Under the pieces are notes generated by a model, which was not told where the DNA came from, ran no database searches, and saw only the letters and a program-made list of their open reading frames with translations. Both the position numbers and the translations under genes were made by a program. From Euperipatoides rowelli (taxonomy: Eukaryota > Onychophora > Udeonychophora > Euonychophora > Peripatopsidae), in assembly GCA_003024985.2 (NCBI GenBank), contig PXIH01S0027517.1: DNA of 10,781 nucleotides. One strand, written 5' to 3'. Shown here piece after piece: positions 1 through 7,688 of this stretch (position 1 is its first letter; each line of letters begins with the position of its first letter).

Positions 1-15
1 TTGCCCACCATTGAC

Positions 16-41
16 ATATACTGTATATAGGTACAGTATAT
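16..41. repeat. Inverted repeat of the TACTGTA motif
   Basis: ATATACTGTA (16-25) and TACAGTATAT (32-41) form 10-base perfect arms around a 6-base loop. The same TACTGTA/TACAGTA word recurs across the window, for example as an 18-base perfect palindrome at 1694-1711 and again near 3091, 10206, 10655 and 10744. It is probably a genome-wide simple repeat rather than a local regulatory site. Confidence 0.5.
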
Positions 42-378
42 ACTATATAGTGTATATTTTCAAATTTAGTACATATCCTATACAACACTAAAATTTAGTA
101 GGCCTACTTACCACCACACATACAGTACTATTTTTAATCATTCGCTCTTTAAGCAATTAAAAAAAAGCTCTTACCTTATTGGTTATTACACACAAAGTAC
201 AAATAAAACATAAGGTGATCACTGATTGATCCAAAAGTGAGAAAAATATAATACAATGATTATTGTAACCAATGAAATAATTAGATTGCTATAGGGGCAG
301 GAGCTCCCCTATATAGCCTAGGTAATAATAATACCAGTTGTGAGAACCCTAATATCTAGGGATCATATTTCTCTCCAA

Positions 379-470
379 CCAATCGTTATACACATATCTT
401 CTCCAGCAATCAAATGTGTGATAGCTACTATATAAACTTCAATTTTTTTCCATATTATTTCACCGCTGAC
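379..470 (+). promoter_or_regulatory. CCAAT/TATA promoter-like module, copy A
   Basis: A CCAAT box at 379-383 is followed 52 bases later by TATAAA at 431-436. About 30 bases further on is an initiator-like TTTCACCGCTG. Further CCAAT words lie upstream at 269-273 and, inverted, at 178-182. The arrangement parallels copy B in front of the RRM2 relic. The hAT-like transposon begins at 495, so any transcript from here would now enter the transposon. Promoter activity is inferred only from motifs and their spacing. Confidence 0.4.
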
Positions 471-686
471 AGTTGAACTGTGTTATCCCAACTACAAGGT
501 GTCCACTGTGCCACTTTTTTCTTCTTTGCCAATTATTTACCACTTTTTTTTTGAAAAGCCACTTATTTACCACTTTTTTTTTAACTTTTGGAAATTTTTT
601 TTTTACTATAAGTTAAAAGACTGAGTCAAATAAATTAAAAATGTGTTAAATTTTTCATTGAATTTGTTTTGTTTTTGAATTCACAG

Positions 687-1490
687 AATGAAAGAAATGA
701 ATCCATCAGATGCTAGGCAGAGAATTGAACACTATTGGAGAAATATATTAAGAGAAATGCAACTGGTGATCTTAAATATCCACATTTACAAAAATTATCC
801 AAGCAAGCTTGGCATTTTCCCGTTGAAATGCTGATTTAGAAGGTAGTTTCTCAAAGTCTAAACAAATTTTAACTGTAGACAAAGCACATATGTTGGAGCG
901 TACACTGAATGCAAGAATGATAGTGGTGGATGCAATGAAGTTGTGCCACAACAAAGTGGCATTAGTTCCAATACCAAAAGAACTACTAGCAAAGGCTTCC
1001 CAGGCCCACTCTTCCTACATGGAATACCTTGAAAAATAAAAGAAGAAACGAAGTGGAGAAGTTGGCAGAAGAAAGTTTGAAACAGATGCAGTTAGAAAAA
1101 AAAAACAGCTTGAAGATTTCAGGATTTCAAGAAATAAAATTGAAACTATGGAAGAAATTGCCAAAGATATAGAAAGGAAAAGGAAGCTAAACAGAAGTCC
1201 TTGCGTGAATTGTTTAAAGAAGCAAATGAAAGGTTTAAGAAGGCAATTAACAAAATGATTCCACTGCTTTAAGAGTTGCACAAGAACTTCTGGAAGGTGC
1301 AAGTGCTTTACGTGCCCAAGAAAGACTAAAAGACCAGCAAGTTACAAAGTTAGAAATTAGGTTGAACAAAAGAAAATCCAGTCTTATCTCAAATTTTATA
1401 GTAAAAAAATTAAAAAAAGATTTGAAATTTTTTCAGGAAGTGTTCTGGAGAACTTTAAGCTTAGTTCTACTAGTTCATATTATATTTTAG
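687..1490 (+). pseudogene. hAT-like transposase C-terminal exon, broken
   Basis: A T-rich tract ending in CAG at 684-686 looks like a splice acceptor. From it, the conserved end of a hAT-like transposase can be followed through several frames. First comes an ARQRIEHYWRNI-like block (frame 1, 688 to about 757). Next is GDLKYPHL (frame 3, from 759). Then NADLEGSFSKSKQ (frame 2, from 827) corresponds to the family's N-A-D-x-E-R-x-F-S dimerisation motif with R changed to G. After this comes the basic coiled-coil tail typical of this protein group, rich in Lys, Glu and Gln, in frames 2, 1 and 3. Breaks are frameshifts near 757, 825, 1177 and 1257 and an in-frame TAA at 1037-1039. The DDE catalytic part is absent. 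Family identity is from remembered motif patterns. Confidence 0.65.
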
Positions 1491-1693
1491 CTGTAAAATT
1501 ATTTTGATATTTTTTTTTTTTTGGTTGTATGGCCATTTCGATAAATGTTAATCGATACTTCACACTTAAACCATTATTAGAGATGGCCAAGTTTATATTA
1601 AATACTTTGGTCTAATTTTTATGGGGGGGGAGGGGTCAATACTTCAGGGATTTCGGATGGGGTTTTAACCACTCCCCCATCACTCTTGATAAT

Positions 1694-1711
1694 ATACTGT
1701 ATATACAGTAT
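1694..1711. repeat. 18-base perfect palindrome
   Basis: ATACTGTATATACAGTAT is self-complementary. It lies inside the hAT-like element, just after a G-rich tract (1623-1662) that has four runs of at least three G. No function is assigned. Confidence 0.5.
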
Positions 1712-1894
1712 GTTTAAACAATTATGTTCTGACAAAAAATCAAACTTAACTAGCATGGAGCCACTTTTTTGAAATAAAATGTCACTTTTTTTTTTTAATT
1801 AAAAAGCCACTTTTTTTTACACCTTTTGGCAGTGGACACCTTGCAACTACTATTGAAATCAACATTATTTATTCCAAAAAATCATCATATTTAC

Positions 1895-2785
1895 CTAAAA
1901 GCTGAAGATTAAAAATAGACCATCATTTTGGAGATGAAGATAGACAGCTTCAGATACCTCTTCACCAATCAAATCATTCATGAAAGCTTCTTTAGATGGA
2001 AGGCATGATTCAGAGAATTTCTCAGCTCCATCCATATAACTATATGGAAAAAAACCTTTTCTCAACATTATGTGTACCTTCTCTTCTAGTATGTGGCCTT
2101 TTGAAATAGTCCTCTTCAAGTAAATTATTGACAAGCTTATCTAGTGAGATGTTCATGAATTGGAAGGAGTCAATAAAATTTAGATTACCCATTGAGGAAG
2201 ACATATATTTTTCCATGTTGGAGGTCATAGCGATTTTTAAATTTCTTCGGAATAACTACTGGAAGTTTATTGGTATAATGGAAACTTCTGTTGCATGTGT
2301 TGTGTACCACACCTCGGAACTGTCCATTTATATGGTCTTGATCTCAAACTTTATCACCTAGTAATGGCTTTTCACAAATGTGACATTGTATAGCAGTATT
2401 ATATTTTTCTTCATCCGCAGTAAACTCCATAGGTATATTTATATTTCTTGCTAGGAGAATTTTTTCTTCCTCCAACAAAACCAGTTAAAAATTTGTATAC
2501 AACATCTGGACCTCTATATACTACTGGTTTCTGACTTTTTCCATCCGGTCCTACTACAATATAGCAAAATCCTAGGGGCTCATGTTTGGTTTTCTGCATT
2601 GTGAGTGATGTTTTCATACTTGGTTGACATGTATCGATTTTAACATTGAACGTTTCAAAATTTGCATATGGGACTAAGTTAAAAATGATAGTTTTTGAAC
2701 TTCATCCATTTATCTTCTTCCTTAGGTAATGTAATTTTTTGTGTTACATATTCTTGAGATATTTTAATATGCTCTGATTTGATTC
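1895..2785 (-). pseudogene. Family B DNA polymerase with endonuclease VII-like finger, relic
   Basis: Read leftward, the relic shows in order: a KITLPKEEDKW block (about 2715-2745); YANFET (2651-2668), which is the Exo I motif Y-A-D-F-E-S with the catalytic Asp changed to Asn at 2660-2662; a GFCYIVVG...VVYRGPD block within 2411-2617; a zinc-finger-like CHIC (2374-2385) with DQDHINGQFRG and HNTCN (about 2300-2350), as in endonuclease VII-like fingers; LNFIDSFQF (near 2170); and LPSKEAF (near 1990). This order is known from PolB proteins of Polinton-like and other self-replicating elements in invertebrate genomes. Breaks are an in-frame TGA at 2344-2346, several frameshifts, and a probable internal deletion near 2230. 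The palm domain with its catalytic aspartates is not found. It is an old, non-functional fragment. Confidence 0.7.
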
Positions 2786-2789
2786 ATTT

Positions 2790-3340
2790 AATAAAGAAAA
2801 AGAAGCCATCCTTAACCCCCAAAGAACTAAAATTTAAAAAAATTACTTTCTAAAAGACTATTACAAGATACTCTGTTTTTAAATGAAACAGGACTTATTG
2901 CTAATATCAAAATTGATAATTATGTAAAAAAAGTGCTGAAAATCCTCCATTATATTTACTTTTATGAAAGAAAATGGAATTTATTCTAATATTAAAAAAT
3001 AATTAGTTTTTATTTGAAGATGTGATTTGAATAAAAAAAAATTCCATCTAGTTGAAAAATAAAAACTAGTTTTGGAAATATTGTAAATATACTGTATGTT
3101 AAAATAAATATTGTTATAAATGATAATTTTTATGTTTCTATTTCATTTTTCTAACACATATTAACCAGTCAGAAGTTAGATTAAATTTCACGGACTTTAC
3201 CCATCTTAGATCTATAGACCATAATAAATCTGAAAACTGGCAAACTTTAAGAATAAACATCATATAGTATATAAGATATGGGCTATATAATATCTATATC
3301 TAAAATGTATTATACATACCCTCATACACTGCCATCCCCA
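2790..3340. other. AT-rich filler, nothing identified
   Basis: About 80% A+T with many short homopolymer runs and a TACTGTATG word near 3091. I see no open frame of note, no RNA gene and no clear repeat in this stretch. Confidence 0.5.
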
Positions 3341-3490
3341 AAAAATTTAAAACACATATGCATACAGTACTCTCTTCTCATATTGGTGGTTAGATATCCA
3401 ATAAAGTGGACCAATAGAAAAAAAATAAGATAATAAAAAGCTCTTTCCTTATTGGTTGTTATATACAGTGTACCAATAAAGCATCAGACT
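3340..3490. repeat. Copy B of the duplicated flank, distal part
   Basis: Matches 110-215 (copy A): ATACAGTACT is shared, then AAAAAGCTCTT, then CCTTATTGGTT, then AATAAAGCAT against AATAAAACAT. It is rich in CCAAT words in both orientations (3382-3386 inverted, 3398-3402, 3411-3415, 3451-3455 inverted, 3473-3477), more than copy A has. Confidence 0.5.
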
Positions 3491-4135
3491 ATTTTCAGTA
3501 ACTTTAGTCTATGTTAGCATTATATAATACAATCTTATAATCAAAGATATTTTCCTCACAGTTCTGAATTATATAGACCTACAGTATTCAAACAAATATT
3601 TTTCACAACTTTAATTTCTACAATATTTACATAGTCAATGATGATAATATTAAATCCACATATCAAAATATTACCCTACACCAAAATAAATAAAAAAACT
3701 TAGATTCAAAAAGACTTACAGCATTGAAACAAATAATTTACTAACTTTAATTTGGTATCGGTATTTACATCACCAATCACCCCATCAATATTAACTGAAC
3801 AGTAGACAGATTACCATATACTTAAACTAAATAAATAATAAATAAAAAAAATACAACATCCAAATATTTTTAAACTAAAAAAAAATATTTAACGTAACTT
3901 TTTTTTTTTTAAAAAAAAGTTCACCTCAACAAAAAATAAAAAAGGTTCACCTCAACAAAAAAAAAAAAAAAACTTCACCTCAACAAAAAAAAAATGTTTT
4001 ATATTTCCACATAACATTTTTTTAACTAAAAATTATTTACTGTAAACGTTTTTAAGAAAATTAACCCCAAGAGAAAATGTAGTTTTATATTTGTACATAA
4101 GATTTTTTTTTTAAATTAGGTACTGTACTCTATCT
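3490..4135. other. AT-rich spacer with short CACCTCAAC tandem repeat
   Basis: No gene is visible. TTCACCTCAAC occurs three times (3920-3930, 3946-3956, 3974-3984), separated by A runs, with periods of 26 and 28 bases. Just before it, AACT-T(n)-A(n)-AGTT (about 3897-3921) forms an AT-only inverted repeat. This block appears to have no counterpart in copy A, so it is either an insertion in copy B or a loss in copy A. Confidence 0.5.
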
Positions 4136-4179
4136 TTTTTAATGTACACTTCATGACTAGATAAAATCCCCAACTAGGA

Positions 4180-4375
4180 AATGAGTTTTCCCCTCACTTA
4201 GCGAATGAAATAGCTTCCAACTAACTAACCAATCGCATGAAATCTAATGAATGGGTTTTTCCCACAGACTTAGCCAATGAAACACTGTCCAACCAATCAT
4301 AAAAGCCTAGCAATAGGTTTAATCACATAACTCATATAAATCCCAACTTTTTTTAATTTTATAAAATATTCCATC
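4180..4375 (+). promoter_or_regulatory. CCAAT/TATA promoter-like module, copy B, upstream of RRM2 relic
   Basis: Three CCAAT boxes (4229-4233, 4274-4278, 4293-4297) precede TATAAA at 4335-4340. An initiator-like TTCCATCACTG lies about 30 bases downstream. Two imperfect tandem blocks (about 4180-4242 and 4249-4305) each start with a T-run plus CCC (GTTTTCCCCTC, GTTTTTCCCAC), a weak resemblance to E2F-type sites. Known RRM2 genes use CCAAT boxes and S-phase control, which fits the position, but all function here is inferred. The T-rich tract ending in CTTAG at about 4403-4413 could be a splice acceptor. Confidence 0.45.
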
Positions 4376-4421
4376 ACTGCTGCTGTTTCATTGAAAGTAT
4401 TTTTTTAATTCTTAGTGTGAT

Positions 4422-5221
4422 ATGGAATCCATTATTGGTGGGATGAAATCTATTATGATGAGCTGTAATAATAGAGATTAAACCATTATTAAGAGAGAAC
4501 ATTAATAGATTTGTTATTTTTCCTATTCAATATCATGATATATGACATATGTATAAAAACAGCTAAGGCATCATTTTGGACTGTTGAAGTGGATTTATCT
4601 AGAGATTTAGAAGATTGGGAAAAACTCAAACCAAATGAATGTCATTTTATTTTATGTGCTTGCATTTTTTGCTGCTAGTGATGGGATAGTGAATGAAAAT
4701 TTGGTTGAAAGGTTTAGTCAAGAAGTTCAAGAACCATAGGCACGTTTCTATGGCTTTTAAATCGCTATTGAGAATATTCATTCTGAAATGTATTCTTTAC
4801 TTATTAATACCTACATAAAATCCAAAGGAGAGAGATCAACACTATTGAGATGCTCCCATGTGTTAAAAAGAAAGCTGATTGGGCATTAAATTGGATTGCT
4901 TACTCCACAGCTACCTTTGGAGAATGCATTATAGTTTTGTAGAAGGTATTTTCTTTTCTGGTTCTTTTGCGGCTATATTTTGGTTGAAGAAAAGAGGATT
5001 AATGCCTGGTTTAACATTCAGTAATGAACTTAGTAGAGATGGACTTCATTGTGACTGCTTGATTATTATTTAGTCATCTTATACATAAACCTTCTAAAGA
5101 ACATATAGAAATCATTTCAAATGTGGTTAAAATTGAACAAGAATTTCTCACAGAAGCACTACCTGTAGTTATGCTTGGTATGAATTATAATCTTATAAAA
5201 AACTATATTGAATTTGTAGCG
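4422..5221 (+). pseudogene. RRM2: Ribonucleotide reductase small subunit (R2/RRM2-like), broken, intronless
   Basis: R2 makes the diiron-tyrosyl radical for deoxynucleotide synthesis. Colinear R2 blocks run through several frames: [17 protein letters not shown] (from 4480), [20 protein letters not shown] (from 4562), [16 protein letters not shown] (from 4656), [24 protein letters not shown] (about 4858), [20 protein letters not shown] (from 4939), RDGLHCD, HLIHKPS and [11 protein letters not shown]. It ends at IEFVA (5221), so the C-terminal quarter is missing. Stops are TGA 4543-4545, TAG 4737-4739 and TAA 4758-4760; frameshifts lie near 4560, 4650, 4840, 4938 and 5070. Iron ligands Asp, Glu, His, Glu and the last His are readable, as is the radical Tyr in MYS; the Glu of R-D-E-G-L-H is deleted. 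No intron interrupts the blocks. The start at 4422 is only a guess: the stretch up to 4480 is not recognisable R2. Confidence 0.88.
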
Positions 5222-5452
5222 TGCCAAAAATGAACAAATGTTGTCATTTTATCCAAAGTGCCGAAATATGGCTTTCTAGATTGCATATTTTTGATAACTT
5301 TTTGTTTCCCTTTTGACAGATTTGATAAGCTTTTTTTTTTTTTTTTTTGCTATGGAGATTTTTAAACTTTTTGTTGAATGTCCATCTGGCGTGCTGCCGA
5401 AAATCTCTAAAGTGCCGTCTTTGGCACCCGTGCCACCTATTTTCCATCCCTG
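5222..5452 (-). mobile_element. hAT-type non-autonomous fragment, one end intact
   Basis: Read on the minus strand from 5452, the sequence begins CAGGGATGG and continues with GGTGGCACGGGTGCC and further GGCAC words, a pattern common to hAT termini. GTGCC words also occur at the other side (5221-5225, 5258-5262), as expected near the opposite end, but no CCATCCCTG-type terminus is present there. The left end therefore seems lost. The 8 bases outside the intact end (CCATAGAG, 5453-5460) are not repeated at the left boundary. It contains an 18-base T run (5331-5348). It separates the RRM2 relic from the Gypsy relic. Confidence 0.6.
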
Positions 5453-6310
5453 CCATAGAGGCTTCGTTATTGTTGCTAAGTCAGGTAAAACTTTGAACAA
5501 AAATTGATCATGCCTAACATACTTCTCAAGTCTTTTATGTTAATTTTAAGATAGCTTTGATTTTCTCATCCATTTTAATACCATTCTTTGTAAACATCAG
5601 TCCTATAAACTTTAATTCATTTTGTCTGAACTTTCATTTAGTTTTGTTTAAGGTAAGACCTAATTTTTGAAGTTTACTAAGGACAGTTTTAAGAGACTTA
5701 TCATGTTCTTCCATGCTTTTACCAAATACCAGAATATCATCACTGATATTTATTGTTCCCGGAATGTCACTAATTATTTTACATACTTCAATCATACTGG
5801 AAAATTTATGTGGCTGAGGTGATACCAAAATTCAATCGATTATATCTGAAACAGCCTACATGAGTAGTGAACGACTTGTCACATGTCTAGAATCTTCTGT
5901 CAGTTCAAATTGATAATAGCTCTTGGACAAATATTGTTTTGAAAATTTTGTAGCCCCTTTTAGACTATCTAAACATTATCAGTAGTTGGTGTTATGTGTG
6001 TCTCTCTCAGGACCCCCTTCCCATCTATAGATGGGAAGGGGGTCCTGCTCTCTCTTACTATGGCTTTGTTTGCTACTGTCATGTCTATACAGATTTGCAG
6101 ACTACTGTCTCTTTTTGGAACAACAACTATGGGAGATATCCAAATAGTGGGTTGTTTCTCTGGAATCTTCTCTATTATATCTTTTATTAAGGCCTTTAAT
6201 TCATCTTCCACTCTATCTCTTATGTGGTAAGGTATACGCATATGCTTTTGCATGACAGGTTTTATGTCGTTATTTATATGTAATTTAAGTTGTGATGTTT
6301 TACATTTTCC
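5453..6310 (-). pseudogene. Gypsy reverse transcriptase domain, broken
   Basis: The relic starts with INNDIKPVMQ and RDRVEDELKALI (about 6190-6300), then ISPIVVVPKRD (about 6110-6145) and IDMTVANKAIVRE before the palindromic insertion. After it come LKGATKFSK, QFELTEDSRHVT (about 5880-5910), NISDDILVFGK with the catalytic Asp pair at 5736-5741, ELKFIGLMFTKNG and FLPDLATITKPL, where it ends at the hAT boundary. In-frame stops and several frameshifts interrupt it, so no RT could be made. The metal-binding DD pair itself has survived. Confidence 0.85.
6008..6047. mobile_element. 40-bp perfect palindrome inserted in RT, hAT-like ends
   Basis: Each arm is CAGGACCCCCTTCCCATCTA (20 bases) followed directly by its complement, with no loop. 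On the flanks, GTCTCTCT (6000-6007) and CTCTCTCT (6048-6055) match at 7 of 8 bases. Removing 40 + 8 bases would rejoin the RT blocks VRE and THITPT in frame, so the 48-bp net gain equals 16 codons. CAG...CTG ends plus an 8-base duplication are hAT hallmarks. I read it as a transposon reduced to its two terminal repeats. A palindromic repair insertion is the alternative. Confidence 0.65.
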
Positions 6311-6736
6311 TACACCTTTAAAAATGTCAAAAGCTTCAATAACACTTTCTATTGGTTCTTTTTTTCTTTATATGTGTTGGCATTAATTTGCTGTTTATGA
6401 ATAAATTTAATTATCCCTAACTGTAATGATGACTTGTTTCCTAGCAAAGATGGACCATCATGCATTGGGATTGGAAATTTCATCATATCATGGCTTTTTA
6501 ATTTGTATATAACTGGAATTGTTATTTGCCCATTCCATTGGTATTTTTAACCATATTCAAATGTATTCATTTTATCTTTATTGATTTGTACATTCAAATT
6601 AATTTAACAAAGTTGTTATAACTGCTCATGTTTTTTTGTAGAGCCAGTATCAATTATAAAGTCTATTTTCTTTGTGTTAATCTGTAATAAGCATGAGTTT
6701 CATGAGCAAAATTTTGTTAGAGTTTTGCTTTCCTCA
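6311..6736 (-). pseudogene. Gypsy aspartic protease and linker, broken
   Basis: The retroviral-type protease motif D-T-G-S appears as IDFIIDTGST, with Asp-Thr-Gly at 6643-6651. A second block, PSLLGNKSSLQLGIIK (about 6415-6465), matches the PLLG-x(4)-L-x-LGLI stretch that follows protease in this Gypsy group. Stops and frame changes lie between them. Confidence 0.65.
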
Positions 6737-7100
6737 TCAAAATTGGTTAAAATATAATTCTCTAACTCTTTGATTCTTGCCTGAGGTTGCATCCTCATAA
6801 GAGTTTAATGTTTCTGTCTCTAACTGAAGTGTATTTTGTTTTATCTTTCGTTTATAACTTTCATATTCTTTTACATACTTATTTTGTTTTAACAAACAAA
6901 CTTTTGAAAAATTATTAAATTTTAAACAAAAATTGCATTTCTTACCTCTGACTCTGCACTCAACTAGATCACTTTTGTTAGTCTTCTCCACAATAAGTGC
7001 ATTTTTCTTTTTTATCTTTCCTTTGATATTTATCTCTTTGTTTCTTCTGGTCACGAGGGATCGTTGTGAATTTTATTGGTGACTCGTAATTTATTGCAGC
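6737..7100 (-). pseudogene. Gypsy nucleocapsid zinc knuckle and linker
   Basis: An open stretch of 105 codons (7054 to 6737) carries GKKCNFCLKFNNFSKVC, a C-x2-C-x4-H-x4-C zinc knuckle in which the His is replaced by Asn. A basic K/R-rich segment precedes it. In Gypsy elements this joins gag to protease. The lost His argues that even this longest open piece is decayed. Confidence 0.7.
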
Positions 7101-7688
7101 TGTCGAAGCTTTTGTTTGTGTTATATTAACACTTTCTTTATGCAGTGCTTCAAATACCGATGTATTTGAAGCATTGCTTGTTGATCTGTGATTTCATTTA
7201 TTCGACCAAATTGAGCAACTTCATCTAAACTTTTGTCTGGATTCTGTAAAGCAAACCACCTCAATTTGCCAGAAATGCCTCCTGAAATAAGCTGAGACTT
7301 GATTTCTCTATCTTTCTCTGCAAACCTGCATGATTTTGGCTGATTTTTGAAATTTAGATACAAACTGATCCAGCATATCACTCGGCTGCTGCTTTATCTG
7401 CCTAAATATGTACGCTTCATATTCAACGTTTTCTTGAGATGAAAAATAATTTGTTATCGCTGATACTGCCGACTCAAACGAATCCCTTGTTATAAAAGAA
7501 AATATATTATCCAATTCCTCACCCAAGTAATGGCAAAGCAACACACATTTTTGCTTTGTTTTTGTTATTGCCACTGCAACGAAAAGGTTTTCTAATTTTT
7601 CTGGCCTTTTTATCCATCTTTGACCTGCCGTGTTTGGATTGACTTCACATTCAAATGATGGAAAATTTAGCATGATCTGTATATTCAT
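7100..7688 (-). pseudogene. Gypsy gag capsid region, frameshifted
   Basis: The likely start codon at 7686-7688 opens a 126-codon stretch ending near 7308. It contains W-x(8)-LENLFVAVAI and YFSSQENVEYEAYIFRQIKQQ-x-DMLDQFVSKFQKSA, the usual layout of the Gypsy gag core. A frameshift near 7340 moves the continuation into another frame (REIKSQLISGGISGKLRW..LDEVAQF, to about 7190), matching the gag C-terminal part. A 12-base stem with a 4-base loop lies at 7146-7173. Confidence 0.75.

Larger units (their letters stand above)
1..488. repeat. Copy A of a duplicated promoter-like flank
   Basis: Non-coding, AT-rich sequence that matches in patches, in the same order, the sequence upstream of the RRM2 relic (copy B). 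The clearest match is about 160-212 against 3434-3484: both read AAAAAGCTCTT, then CCTTATTGGTT, then a variable stretch ending in AATAAA. A second match is 375-470 against 4289-4385: CCAACCAATC, then AGCAAT, then TATAAA, then a CAC-CTG initiator-like stretch. The two copies differ in length between these blocks, so this is an old duplication or a dispersed repeat family. A short hairpin, TATAGGGG and CCCCTATA with an 8-base loop, lies at 290-313. No coding potential is visible. Confidence 0.5.
495..1843 (+). mobile_element. hAT-like DNA transposon, decayed, complete ends
   Basis: Perfect 14-base terminal inverted repeats, CAAGGTGTCCACTG at 495-508 and its complement at 1830-1843, enclose 1349 bp. 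The flanks repeat CAACTA exactly (489-494 and 1844-1849). An alternative reading is an 8-base duplication with one mismatch (488-495 and 1843-1850), which would be the usual hAT length. The CA-GG-TGTCCA-type end resembles known hAT termini. Both ends carry several GCCAC/CCAC words followed by runs of T, in the same direct orientation (near 510, 540, 570, 1762, 1785, 1808). The inside holds a broken transposase C-terminus. It is probably an internally deleted, immobile copy. The superfamily is likely but not certain. Confidence 0.75.

Noticed and set aside
1015-1302. 95-codon minus-strand frame with long hydrophobic runs
   Set aside because: It is the antisense shadow of the Lys/Glu-rich coiled-coil tail of the transposase relic, whose AAG/GAA codons read as CTT/TTC in reverse.
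2128-2361. 77-codon plus-strand frame
   Set aside because: It lies opposite the PolB relic, which has clear family motifs on the minus strand.
5313-5507. Plus-strand frame with a run of Phe and a proline-rich part
   Set aside because: The Phe run is the 18-base T tract of the hAT fragment, and the rest reads the hAT terminus and the antisense of RT.
5994-6230. Two overlapping plus-strand frames of 64 and 78 codons
   Set aside because: They are antisense to the RT relic and the palindromic insertion; no family resemblance is seen.
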